Shown one piece after another: positions 24,308 through 33,434 of a stretch of 64,000 bases of DNA. Positions within the stretch are counted from its first letter, which is position 1. Each line of letters begins with the position of its first letter. The notes under the pieces were generated by a model. The model did not search any database, had not been told where the DNA came from, and saw only the letters and a program-made list of their open reading frames with translations. This DNA comes from JAEUMY01 sp031394355 (GTDB lineage Bacteria > Pseudomonadota > Gammaproteobacteria > Burkholderiales > Usitatibacteraceae): assembly GCA_031394355.1 (NCBI GenBank), contig JANNSU010000008.1, positions 194,335 through 258,334 of the forward strand, written 5' to 3'. A program made the translations under genes and the position numbers.

Positions 24308-26869
24308 ATGGAATCGTTCGCCAAGGAAACCCTGCCGGTCAGTCTCGAAGAAGAAATGCGCAAGTCGTATCTCGACTATGCGATGAGTGTGATTGTTGGC
24401 AGGGCGCTGCCGGATGTACGCGATGGATTGAAGCCGGTGCATCGGCGTGTGCTGTGGGGCATGCATGAACTGTCCAACTACTACAACAAGCCCTACAAGA
24501 AGTCGGCGCGTGTGGTGGGTGACGTGATGGGAAAATATCACCCGCACGGCAACATGGCGATTTACGACACCATCGTGCGCCTGGTGCAGCCTTTCAGTCT
24601 GCGTTATCCGCTCATCGACGGGCAGGGCAACTTTGGATCGGTCGACGGCGACAATGCGGCTGCGGACCGCTATACAGAGATCCGCATGGCCAAGATCGCC
24701 CATGAAATGCTGGCCGACATTGATTCCGAGACAGTCGACTTCATACCCAACTATGACGGCAGTGAGCGCGAGCCCGCTGTCATGCCATCCAAGCTACCCA
24801 ACCTGCTCATCAATGGCGCAACGGGCATCGCAGTCGGCATGGCAACCAATATTCCACCGCACAATCTCAATGAAGTGGTGAGCGGCTGTCTGGCCCTTCT
24901 CGACAATCCGGACATCGACATTGAGGAACTGATCAAGCTCATTCCTGCGCCAGATTTCCCCACGGGCGGAATCATTTACGGCCTGGATGGAGTGCGGGAC
25001 GGTTATCGCACCGGTCGAGGCCGTGTCGTGATGCGGGCCAAGGTTCATTTCGAAGATCTGGAAAAAGGCGGAAGGCAGGCCATCATCATCGACGAGTTGC
25101 CGTATCAGATCGGCGGCGATCAGCTCCTCGTCAAGATTGCAGAGCTCGTCAAGGACAAGAAGATCGAGGGTATTTCCGACTTGCGAAACGAGTCTGACAA
25201 GTCGGGCATCCGTGCGGTGATCGAGTTGAAGCGGGGTGAAGTGCCGGAAGTGGTGCTGAACAACCTGTACAAGCTCACCCAGATGCAGGAAACGTTCGGC
25301 ATGAACATGGTTGCGCTGGTGGATAACCAGCCGAAACTGCTCAACCTGAAGCGGTTCCTGGAGTGCTTCCTCCGGCATCGGCGCGAAGTCGTGACGCGTC
25401 GGACAGTCTTTGAACTTCGCAAGGCTCGTGAACGCGGCCATATCCTGGAAGGCTTGGCGGTCGCACTGTCGAATGTCGACGAGATCATCGCGCTGATCAA
25501 GGCCGCCGCGACACCGGCAGTGGCCAAGGAGCAGTTGATGTCGCGGATGTGGCGTTCGTCGCTGGTTGAGGACATGCTCGCCCGCGCCACGGCCGACTCA
25601 TTCCGGCCGGAACATCTGCCACGGGAGTTCGGCCTGTCCAAGCAGGGCTACAGATTGTCAGAAGTGCAGGCACAGCGAATCCTGGAAATGCAATTGCAGC
25701 GCCTGACCAACATGGAGCAGGACAAGCTCACTGGCGAATACAAGGAAGTCATCGCGAAGATCGAAGATCTGCTCGACATACTCGGCAAGCCGGAGCGGGT
25801 CAGCACGATCATTGTGACCGAGCTGAACGAGGTCAAGGATCAGTTTGGTGACGCGCGCAGGTCGGAGATTGTTGTCAATGGACAGGAAATGTCCATGGAA
25901 GATCTGATCGCTTCTGAAGAAGTGGTGGTGACGTTGTCCCATGCCGGCTACTTGAAGTATCAGCCTGTGGCGGACTACCGAGCCCAGAAGCGCGGCGGTC
26001 GCGGCAAGCAGGCCACTGCGACAAAGGAAGATGACTTCATTGAGACGCTGTTCCTCGCCAACACTCACGACTATGTGCTTTGCTTTTCGAACAAGGGTCG
26101 CGTGTATTGGGTCAAGGTGTACGAGATCCCCCAGGGATCACGAGCATCGCGCGGCAAGCCGATTGTCAATCTCCTGCAGATGTCTGACGGAGAGAAAATT
26201 AGCGCTGTATTGCCAGTCAGGGAGTTTTCGGAAGACAAGTACGTCTTCTTTGCCACTGCCGAAGGTACGGTCAAGAAGACCGCGCTCAGCGAGTACTCGA
26301 ACCCGCGCAAGGCTGGCATCATCGCCATTGCCATCGATGAAGGCGATACCCTCATCGGCGTTGCGCTAACCGACGGCAAGCATGATGTGATGCTGTTCTC
26401 CAACGAAGGCAAAGCGGTCCGCTTTGATGAGAACGATGTGCGTTCCATGGGGCGTGACACGCGAGGCGTTCGCGGCATGAACCTCGCAAAGGGTGGCAAG
26501 GTGATCTCCATGCTGGTCGCGGAAGACGAGCAGCAGTCGGTGCTCACGGCGACCGAGAACGGATTCGGCAAACGCACATCGATCGTTGAGTACACACGCC
26601 ACGGCCGCGGCACGCAGGGGATGATCGCAATCCAGACATCAAGTCGCAACGGCAAGGTGGTCGCAGCAACACTCGTACGCGCAGACGACCAGATCATCAT
26701 GATCACCACGGGCGGCGTGCTCATTCGCACCAGGATCAAGCAGATTCGCGAGATGGGACGCTCCACTCAAGGCGTGACGCTGATCAACCTCGATAAAGGT
26801 CAGAAGTTGTCAGGTCTGCAGAAAGTGGTGGAGTCAGACGAAGAGGACGAAGACGGCGAAGAGGCCTGA
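24308..26869 (+). CDS. gyrA: DNA gyrase subunit A
   Basis: An 853-residue subunit that cuts and rejoins DNA during negative supercoiling. The catalytic tyrosine is Y122 (ADRYTEIRM). The GyrA box QKRGGRGK is present in the C-terminal beta-pinwheel domain (about 525-840), so this is gyrase rather than ParC. The quinolone-resistance region is HPHGNMAIYD: N82 and M83 replace the D82/S83 of E. coli, while D87 is kept. No palindrome copy lies in this gene. It is followed by serC after 3 bp. Confidence 0.98.
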   Translation: MESFAKETLPVSLEEEMRKSYLDYAMSVIVGRALPDVRDGLKPVHRRVLWGMHELSNYYNKPYKKSARVVGDVMGKYHPHGNMAIYDTIVRLVQPFSLRYPLIDGQGNFGSVDGDNAAADRYTEIRMAKIAHEMLADIDSETVDFIPNYDGSEREPAVMPSKLPNLLINGATGIAVGMATNIPPHNLNEVVSGCLALLDNPDIDIEELIKLIPAPDFPTGGIIYGLDGVRDGYRTGRGRVVMRAKVHFEDLEKGGRQAIIIDELPYQIGGDQLLVKIAELVKDKKIEGISDLRNESDKSGIRAVIELKRGEVPEVVLNNLYKLTQMQETFGMNMVALVDNQPKLLNLKRFLECFLRHRREVVTRRTVFELRKARERGHILEGLAVALSNVDEIIALIKAAATPAVAKEQLMSRMWRSSLVEDMLARATADSFRPEHLPREFGLSKQGYRLSEVQAQRILEMQLQRLTNMEQDKLTGEYKEVIAKIEDLLDILGKPERVSTIIVTELNEVKDQFGDARRSEIVVNGQEMSMEDLIASEEVVVTLSHAGYLKYQPVADYRAQKRGGRGKQATATKEDDFIETLFLANTHDYVLCFSNKGRVYWVKVYEIPQGSRASRGKPIVNLLQMSDGEKISAVLPVREFSEDKYVFFATAEGTVKKTALSEYSNPRKAGIIAIAIDEGDTLIGVALTDGKHDVMLFSNEGKAVRFDENDVRSMGRDTRGVRGMNLAKGGKVISMLVAEDEQQSVLTATENGFGKRTSIVEYTRHGRGTQGMIAIQTSSRNGKVVAATLVRADDQIIMITTGGVLIRTRIKQIREMGRSTQGVTLINLDKGQKLSGLQKVVESDEEDEDGEEA

Positions 26870-26872
26870 TTC

Positions 26873-27970
26873 GTGGCGCGCGTCTACAACTTTTCTGCTG
26901 GGCCGGCCGCCATTCCAGAGCCGGTGCTGCTGCAAGCACAGGCAGAGCTGCTGGATTATCAGGCGGATGGAAGAAGTACCGGCATGTCCGTGATGGAGAT
27001 GAGCCATCGCGGCAAGATATTCATGGCAGTGGCACAGGAGACCGAGCGTGACTTCCGTGCGTTGCTCGACATTCCGCCACACTATAAGGTCCTGTTTCTG
27101 CAAGGCGGTGGCAAGGGTGAGTTTTCATTCATTCCCCTGAATCTGCTCCGCGGGCGTACAACTGCGGACTACATCAACACCGGTCACTGGTCGACCGGTG
27201 CGATCAAGGAGGCGGGGAAATACTGCAAGGTGAACGTCGCAGCCTCCAGTGAAGACCGGAACTTCACCTACGTACCTGAATTTGGCACTTGGCGGCTGTC
27301 CAGTGACGCAGCGTATGTTCATGTCTGTACGAATGAAACCATCCAAGGGGTCGAATTTTTCAGTACCCCCGATACAGGTGACGTACCACTCGTGGCGGAC
27401 ACGTCTTCGCACATCCTCTCCCGGCCAATGGACGTGTCGCGATACGGCTGCATCTATGGTGGCGCGCAGAAGAACATCGGTCCTTCCGGGTTGACGTTCG
27501 TCATCATTCGCGAAGACCTTCTTGGCGGTGCGCATCCGCTTACGCCTTCGGTTTTCGATTTCACGCAGCAAGCTGCCAATGACTCCATGCTCAATACGCC
27601 CCCCACGTTTGCGGTGTATCTGGCCGGACTCACGTTCAAGTGGCTGAAAGCGCAAGGCGGATTGCCCGGCATCGAGGCTGCGAATATTCGCAAGGCGGAA
27701 TTGCTCTACGGCTGCATTGATGGCTCAAATGACTTCTATTCCAACCCGGTCGCCGTGCCGGATAGGTCGCGAATGAATGTGCCGTTCAAGCTGAATGACG
27801 ACAGGTTGAATTCGGCGTTCCTTGCAACGGCTGAAGCTGCCGGGTTCGCAGGCCTGAAGGGCCACAAGGTCGTCGGCGGCATGCGCGCTTCGATCTATAA
27901 CGCCATGCCCGTGGCAGGCGTCGAGGCGCTGGTGGCGTTCATGCATGACTTCGCGGCGAGACACGGCTAG
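26873..27970 (+). CDS. serC: phosphoserine aminotransferase
   Basis: A 365-residue PLP enzyme of serine (and pyridoxine) synthesis. K200 in GGAQKNIGP is the Schiff-base lysine. GTG start at 26873, three bases after the gyrA stop, giving the family N-terminus MARVYNFSAGPA. A palindrome copy forms codons 270-273 (EAANIRKAELLYG), where relatives have an unrelated stretch of the same length. Confidence 0.96.
   Translation: MARVYNFSAGPAAIPEPVLLQAQAELLDYQADGRSTGMSVMEMSHRGKIFMAVAQETERDFRALLDIPPHYKVLFLQGGGKGEFSFIPLNLLRGRTTADYINTGHWSTGAIKEAGKYCKVNVAASSEDRNFTYVPEFGTWRLSSDAAYVHVCTNETIQGVEFFSTPDTGDVPLVADTSSHILSRPMDVSRYGCIYGGAQKNIGPSGLTFVIIREDLLGGAHPLTPSVFDFTQQAANDSMLNTPPTFAVYLAGLTFKWLKAQGGLPGIEAANIRKAELLYGCIDGSNDFYSNPVAVPDRSRMNVPFKLNDDRLNSAFLATAEAAGFAGLKGHKVVGGMRASIYNAMPVAGVEALVAFMHDFAARHG
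27680..27691. repeat. palindrome GCGAATATTCGC, copy 10
   Basis: Inside serC (ANIR frame), full 14-mer. Confidence 0.98.
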
Positions 27971-28093
27971 CGTGTCACCTCCCGGACAGCTGGCCTGGAC
28001 GTCAAATTCGGGCGCCTGTCGGGTAAACTTGAAGTCAGTCAGCATTTCGCTTCCCCAATTTCGTCATTGATAGACAAGCCGACGCCAAGCCCC

Positions 28094-29209
28094 GTGTCTA
28101 ACCCGTCCAATCCACCCATCGCAACCCCGTCAACCGAGCCGCTTGCCGTTCAATTGAGCCAGCTTCGTGAGGCTATTGACACGCTGGATGCGGACATCCT
28201 GCGCCAGTTGAATCAACGCGCGACCCTTGCGCGCCAGGTGGGTGGCCTCAAGAACGGCCAGGCCTATCGTCCGGAGCGGGAGGCGCAGGTGCTACGGCGC
28301 ATCAAGGCGCTGAACAGCGGCCCGCTGCCTGACGAGGTTGCGGCACGGCTCTTTCGTGAAATCATGTCCGCTTGTCTGGCATTGGAACGTCCCATCACGG
28401 TGTCCTATCTGGGACCGGCCGGCACGTTCAGTGAAAAAGCCGCACGAAAGCACTTTGGCGAGGGCGCGGAAACACTGCCCTGTCACAGCATTGACGAGGT
28501 CTATCGTGCCGTGGAGTCTGGCACCGCAGACTTTGGCGTGGTGCCGGTGGAGAACTCCACTGAAGGCGCTGTCGGGCGATCGCTGGATCTCATGCCGCAG
28601 ACGCCCATGAACATTTGCGGGGAGGTGCTGGTGCGCATTCATCACCATCTCATGAGCCGTACGGATGCGAACCTCAAGGCGATCACGCGGGTCTTCTCGC
28701 ACGGCCAGTCGCTGGCCCAATGCCACGAATGGTTGAACAACAACTTGCCGAATGCGGAACGCGTGGCCGTGTCGTCCAATGCTGAAGCCGCAAGGCGCGC
28801 ATCAGTCGAGCCAGCCTCGGCTGCAGTGGCTGGAGATACTGCGGCGGTACATTACGGCCTCACGCTGCTCGCCAGCAACATCGAGGACGAACCCAACAAC
28901 ACGACCCGTTTCCTCATTCTCGGGAACTACCAACCAACCGCCTCCGGCAAGGACAAGACTTCATTGGTCCTGTCTGCGCGCAATCGTGCCGGCGCGGTTT
29001 ACGAGATGCTCACGCCCTTCGCACAACGCGGCGTGTCCATGACCAAGTTCGAGTCACGTCCTTCCCGCGTCGCAATCTGGGAATACCTTTTCTTCGTTGA
29101 CGTCGAAGGTCATCGGGAAGATCCCAATCTTGCAGATGCGCTCAGGGAACTTCAGTCCATTGCCGGCTATGTGAAAGTGTTGGGCTCCTATCCGCAGGCT
29201 GTCATCTGA
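28094..29209 (+). CDS. pheA: bifunctional chorismate mutase/prephenate dehydratase
   Basis: A 371-residue P-protein converting chorismate to phenylpyruvate. It has a chorismate mutase domain (about 18-95, LREAIDTLDADILRQLNQR), a prephenate dehydratase domain (about 105-280, SYLGPAGTFSEKAA and the TTRFLILG motif) and a C-terminal ACT domain for Phe feedback (ESRPSRVAIWEY). The start is uncertain: GTG 28094 is chosen over TTG 28067, and neither has a Shine-Dalgarno. Part of the serC-pheA-hisC-tyrA-aroA aromatic cluster. Confidence 0.93.
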   Translation: MSNPSNPPIATPSTEPLAVQLSQLREAIDTLDADILRQLNQRATLARQVGGLKNGQAYRPEREAQVLRRIKALNSGPLPDEVAARLFREIMSACLALERPITVSYLGPAGTFSEKAARKHFGEGAETLPCHSIDEVYRAVESGTADFGVVPVENSTEGAVGRSLDLMPQTPMNICGEVLVRIHHHLMSRTDANLKAITRVFSHGQSLAQCHEWLNNNLPNAERVAVSSNAEAARRASVEPASAAVAGDTAAVHYGLTLLASNIEDEPNNTTRFLILGNYQPTASGKDKTSLVLSARNRAGAVYEMLTPFAQRGVSMTKFESRPSRVAIWEYLFFVDVEGHREDPNLADALRELQSIAGYVKVLGSYPQAVI

Positions 29210-29275
29210 TCCATCTTCGCGTGACGTCTGCTGTCGCGCGTCCGGCCACCGAACCAGAAAGCTTTGACTGAATCC

Positions 29276-30382
29276 ATGGACCTCACCACGCTAGCACCTG
29301 CGAATATTCGCGGCATTGCGCCCTACGCGCCCGGCAAACCGATTTCCGATGTGGCGCGCGAATTGGGCATGGCAGAAGGCGACATCATCAAGCTCGCCTC
29401 CAACGAGAACCCATTGGGACCATCACCGAAGGCGATCGCTGCGATCCAGTCGGCACTGTGCGATCTGGCGCTATATCCGGACGGTGGTGGCTTTGCGCTG
29501 AAAGCGGCGATATGCAAGCGTTTTGGCGTGACGCCCGCCCAGGTCATTCTGGGAAATGGCTCGAATGATGTGCTCGAACTGGCGGCGCGGACGTTCCTGC
29601 AACGAGGCGACTCGGCGATTTACTCGCAGCATGCCTTTGCGGTGTATCCCTTGGCAACGCAGGCGGTCGGCGCAACCGGCATCGAAGTGCCTGCACGTGA
29701 CTTTGGCAACGATCTTGAAGGCATGCTGGCGGCCATCAGACCTGACACGAAGCTCTTGTTCCTCGCGAATCCCAACAATCCCACGGGGACGTTTGTCCCT
29801 GCGGTGGCGCTGCATGCGTTCCTGAAGCGGGTACCGTCACGGGTCCTTGTACTGCTTGACGAGGCCTATGGGGAGTATCTGTCAGGCACGGATGCCTATG
29901 ACAGCGCGTCCTGGCTCGCCGAGTTTCCGAATCTCATTGTCTCCCGATCCATGTCCAAGGCATACGGCCTCGCAGGTCTTCGGGTCGGCTATGGCTTTGC
30001 CGCTCCCGAATTGATCGACCTGATGAATCGCGTACGTCAACCTTTCAATGTGAACCATCTGGCCATGGTGGCGGCCGTTGCAGCGCTGTCAGACGACGCA
30101 TTCATTGAAAAAAGCCGGGCACTCAATGCGGCGGGACTAGACTTCCTTCGCGCCGAATTCTCCCGCCGCAACATCGACTTTCTGCCTGCCTATGGCAATT
30201 TCATTACCTTCAAGGTTGGGGGAGCTGCAGGCAGGGTGTTTGATTTGTTGCTCAAGCAAGGCGTCATCGTGCGCCCCATTGCGGGCTATGGTCTGCCGGC
30301 GTACCTGCGCGTGACCATTGGGACAAACGCGCAAAACGAACGATTTTTGGCTGCGCTCGACTGCGCGCTCGCGGACGTCTGA
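29276..30382 (+). CDS. hisC: histidinol-phosphate aminotransferase
   Basis: A 368-residue PLP aminotransferase with K228 in SRSMSKAYGLAG and substrate-binding ASNENPLGPSP. Beside pheA and tyrA it probably also serves as an aromatic aminotransferase. ATG 29276 is preferred over TTG 29264. Codons 9-12 are a palindrome copy (PANIRGIAPYAPGKP), at the place where family members commonly have a YVR-like stretch before the PYxPGKP motif. Confidence 0.94.
   Translation: MDLTTLAPANIRGIAPYAPGKPISDVARELGMAEGDIIKLASNENPLGPSPKAIAAIQSALCDLALYPDGGGFALKAAICKRFGVTPAQVILGNGSNDVLELAARTFLQRGDSAIYSQHAFAVYPLATQAVGATGIEVPARDFGNDLEGMLAAIRPDTKLLFLANPNNPTGTFVPAVALHAFLKRVPSRVLVLLDEAYGEYLSGTDAYDSASWLAEFPNLIVSRSMSKAYGLAGLRVGYGFAAPELIDLMNRVRQPFNVNHLAMVAAVAALSDDAFIEKSRALNAAGLDFLRAEFSRRNIDFLPAYGNFITFKVGGAAGRVFDLLLKQGVIVRPIAGYGLPAYLRVTIGTNAQNERFLAALDCALADV
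29300..29311. repeat. palindrome GCGAATATTCGC, copy 11
   Basis: Codons 9-12 of hisC (ANIR frame), flanked T/G. Confidence 0.98.
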
Positions 30383-30385
30383 ACA

Positions 30386-31279
30386 ATGGCTCTGCCGCGC
30401 CTGCTTGTTATTGGTGTCGGTCTGATTGGCGGATCGTTCGCGCTGGCGCTGAAGCGAGCCGGCGTGGTGGGTGAGGTTCTGGGGCTGGGCCGAGATGGGT
30501 CGTCGCTGCAGGACGCGCTTCAGCTCGGCGTAATCGACAGATCGGTTGCGAATATTCGCGACGGGCTGAGGGGCGCGGACATTGTTGTCCTGGCCACCCC
30601 GGTGCGGCAGATGCAGGCTGTGTTCGCGTCCATGCGCGATTCACTGCCGCCCGGCTGTCTCGTCACGGATGCGGGCAGCACCAAGCAGGATGTCGTTGCT
30701 GCCGCACGCACTGGGCTGGGTTCAAAGGTCGGACAATTCATTCCAGCGCATCCCATTGCCGGCCGGGAGCAGTCCGGTGTTGCTGCCGCAGAGGCGACAC
30801 TCTTTGATCAACGCCAAGTTGTTCTGACACCCACTGCAGACAATGACGCGGCAGATGTGGAACGGATCGCGGGTTTGTGGCGCGCCTGTGGTGCCCGGGT
30901 GAGCAGCATGTCGGCTGACCAGCACGATGCGGTCTTTGCGGCCGTGAGTCACCTGCCACACATGTTGGCCTATGCGTTGGTTGAAGAGCTTACCGCGCGG
31001 GACAATGCGGATGAGCTCCTCGGCTTTGCAGCCGGTGGGTTCCGTGATTTCACCCGAATCGCATCATCGTCACCAGAGATGTGGCGCGACATTGCGCTGA
31101 ACAACCGTGTTGCATTGCTCCGTGAAATCGATGCCTACGCCCTGCAACTGAGTCATCTGCGCGAACTGATCGCGGTTGGTGACGGACCGGCGCTGGAGGC
31201 GCTCATGGTCTCAGCCCGGGATCGCCGAGATGCATGGCTCAGTCGCTTCAATGCAGGCGCGCAGGTCACGAAGGAATGA
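30386..31279 (+). CDS. tyrA: prephenate dehydrogenase
   Basis: A 297-residue NAD(P)-dependent enzyme of tyrosine synthesis with N-terminal Rossmann motif GVGLIGGSFA and catalytic/binding motifs TDAGSTKQDV, HPIAGRE and SHLPHMLAYAL. It starts 3 bp after hisC and its TGA overlaps the aroA ATG. Codons 55-58 are a palindrome copy (VANIRDGLRGADIVV). Confidence 0.95.
   Translation: MALPRLLVIGVGLIGGSFALALKRAGVVGEVLGLGRDGSSLQDALQLGVIDRSVANIRDGLRGADIVVLATPVRQMQAVFASMRDSLPPGCLVTDAGSTKQDVVAAARTGLGSKVGQFIPAHPIAGREQSGVAAAEATLFDQRQVVLTPTADNDAADVERIAGLWRACGARVSSMSADQHDAVFAAVSHLPHMLAYALVEELTARDNADELLGFAAGGFRDFTRIASSSPEMWRDIALNNRVALLREIDAYALQLSHLRELIAVGDGPALEALMVSARDRRDAWLSRFNAGAQVTKE
30548..30559. repeat. 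palindrome GCGAATATTCGC, copy 12
   Basis: Inside tyrA (ANIR frame), flanked T/G. The next copy is 8.5 kb away. Confidence 0.98.
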
Positions 31280-32583
31280 CGACGTTCATCGACTTGCCGC
31301 CCATTGGCAGGCTTAGCGGGGAAATGACCCTGCCGGGATCAAAGAGCATTACCAATCGCGTGTTGCTTCTTGCTGCCCTGGCGGCAGGCGATACAGAGAT
31401 TCATGGGGTGCTGGACTCGGATGATGCTGGAGTCATGCTGGAAGCGCTGAAAGCACTCGGTGCTGCGCCGACGCATCTCGGCGGCACAACCTGGCGCATT
31501 CAAGGCTGTGGCGAATTCCCGGTCAAGCGGTGCGAGATCTTTGTTGGCAACTCTGGCTTGTCCATCCGTACCTTGGCTGCGGCGCTGGCTTTGTCCCAGG
31601 GGCACTACCGGCTTTTTGGGGTCCCGCGCATGCACGAGCGACCCATCGGCGACTTGGTGGATGCGCTTTCAGGTTGGGGGGCAAAAATTCGTGGCGAGCG
31701 AGAGCCGGGCTATCCACCGCTGCTGATTGAGCCGGCTGACGTCAGGTCAGGCCATGTCACCACAGTCCGCGGCGAAGTGTCGAGCCAGTTCCTGACCGGC
31801 CTCCTGCAGGCAGCGCCGTTGGCATCACGGGATGCTCCAGTTGAGATCATCGTGCGGGGCGAATTGATCTCGAAGCCGTACATCGAGATCACGCTGGCGC
31901 TGATGCGTCAATTTGGTGTTCAAGTGGTGCGTGATGGATGGCAACACTTCTCGATTCCGGCGGGAAGCCGATACATTTCCCCAGGGCATTTCGATGTGGA
32001 GGGGGACGCTTCATCTGCGTCCTACTTTCTTGCAGCAGGCGTCATTGCAGGCGGTCCGGTCCGGGTGCATGGAATTGATCGCGACAGCATTCAAGGAGAT
32101 GTTGCGTTTGCTGATGTCCTGGAGAGCATGGGCGGTCAGATAAAGTGGGGAAAAGGCTGGGTGGAATCGGCCCGTGATCTCTCTATGCCATTGAGGGCCA
32201 TCGACTTTGACGCGAATGCGATACCGGATGCTGCCATGACGCTGGCCATGGCGGCACTGTTCGCCACCGGTACGACTACGCTACGCAACATCGGCAGCTG
32301 GCGAGTGAAGGAAACGGATCGCATCGCTGCCATGGCCGTCGAGTTGCGCAAACTCGGTGCAGCAGCGGTGGAAGGGCCAGACTGGCTGTCTGTCAGTCCG
32401 CCGGAACCATGGCGCTCGCCCAGTGATGGAATCAATACTTATGATGATCACCGGATGGCCATGTGTTTCTCGTTGGCCGCCTTGTCGGGCATGCCCGTTC
32501 GCATCAATGATCCCGGGTGCGTGGCCAAGACATTTCCAGCCTACTTCGACGTGTTCAGATCGTTGGTTCACGCTGAATCATGA
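31276..32583 (+). CDS. aroA: 3-phosphoshikimate 1-carboxyvinyltransferase (EPSP synthase)
   Basis: A 435-residue enzyme joining PEP and shikimate-3-phosphate. The substrate motif LPGSKSITNRVLLLAALA is near residue 20; NSGLSIRTLAAALAL and the YDDHRMAMCFSLAAL segment near the C-terminus are also visible. ATG 31276 overlaps the tyrA stop (ATGA), and the frame upstream of it belongs to tyrA's DNA. The 3' end overlaps cmk by 4 bp. Confidence 0.97.
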   Translation: MTTFIDLPPIGRLSGEMTLPGSKSITNRVLLLAALAAGDTEIHGVLDSDDAGVMLEALKALGAAPTHLGGTTWRIQGCGEFPVKRCEIFVGNSGLSIRTLAAALALSQGHYRLFGVPRMHERPIGDLVDALSGWGAKIRGEREPGYPPLLIEPADVRSGHVTTVRGEVSSQFLTGLLQAAPLASRDAPVEIIVRGELISKPYIEITLALMRQFGVQVVRDGWQHFSIPAGSRYISPGHFDVEGDASSASYFLAAGVIAGGPVRVHGIDRDSIQGDVAFADVLESMGGQIKWGKGWVESARDLSMPLRAIDFDANAIPDAAMTLAMAALFATGTTTLRNIGSWRVKETDRIAAMAVELRKLGAAAVEGPDWLSVSPPEPWRSPSDGINTYDDHRMAMCFSLAALSGMPVRINDPGCVAKTFPAYFDVFRSLVHAES

Positions 32584-33254
32584 CCACGATCCCGGTCATT
32601 GCCATCGACGGGCCCTCCGCATCAGGAAAAGGTACGGTGGCCCAACGAGTTGCCGCCGCGCTTGGCTTTCACTATCTGGATAGCGGCGCTCTCTACCGGC
32701 TCAGCGCGCTGGCTGCGGAACGGGCCAAGATCGACCTCGCCGACCCTCTGGCGGTAGCCGCTATGGCCCGAATGCTGGCGCTTCGCTTCGAAGGCGAGAG
32801 AATACTTCTTTCAGATCAGGATGTTGGCGATCAGATCCGTACCGAGACCTGCGGGATCAATGCCTCCCGAATTGCTGCTTATCCGCCGCTCCGCGCGGCC
32901 CTGGAAGAAAAGCAGAAAGAATTCAAGCGATTACCCGGACTCGTTGCCGACGGCCGGGACATGGGTTCAGTCATTTTCCCTGAGGCGACTCTCAAGGTCT
33001 TTCTCACAGCGACGGCAGAAGCGCGCGCCGAGAGGCGGACTAACCAGTTGAAAGAAAAAGGAATGTATGTAAAAATACAAGACGTTATTGAAGAGTTGCA
33101 ACGCCGGGACATGAGGGATAGTTCACGACCGGTTGCGCCGCTCCGGCATTATCCGGATGCAAAGCTGCTCGACACGACACATTTGTCGATAGAGCAGGCG
33201 GTCAATCAAGTCATTGATTGGTATCGTGAAGTCTCCCCGGCCAATGCCCCGTAA
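32580..33254 (+). CDS. cmk: cytidylate kinase
   Basis: A 224-residue P-loop kinase of CMP/dCMP with GPSASGKGTV near residue 10, YLDSGALYR, and the DGRDMGSVIFP lid region. Start ATG overlaps the aroA stop. It precedes rpsA, as in many proteobacteria. Confidence 0.97.
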   Translation: MTTIPVIAIDGPSASGKGTVAQRVAAALGFHYLDSGALYRLSALAAERAKIDLADPLAVAAMARMLALRFEGERILLSDQDVGDQIRTETCGINASRIAAYPPLRAALEEKQKEFKRLPGLVADGRDMGSVIFPEATLKVFLTATAEARAERRTNQLKEKGMYVKIQDVIEELQRRDMRDSSRPVAPLRHYPDAKLLDTTHLSIEQAVNQVIDWYREVSPANAP

Positions 33255-33434
33255 GCCTCACTGCGGTCATTAGCCACGCAACACAAGCGCACCACATCGG
33301 CGTCGATGTTCGATCAGCCCTGCTGCATCGAGTGAGCGGTTTTCTCTCGAAAATTCAGCAGGTTGAATCATCGGCAATGTTCAACCCGCCAGATACGATG
33401 GGTGTCTGGCTCAACCCGCAGGTCCTCATCCACT

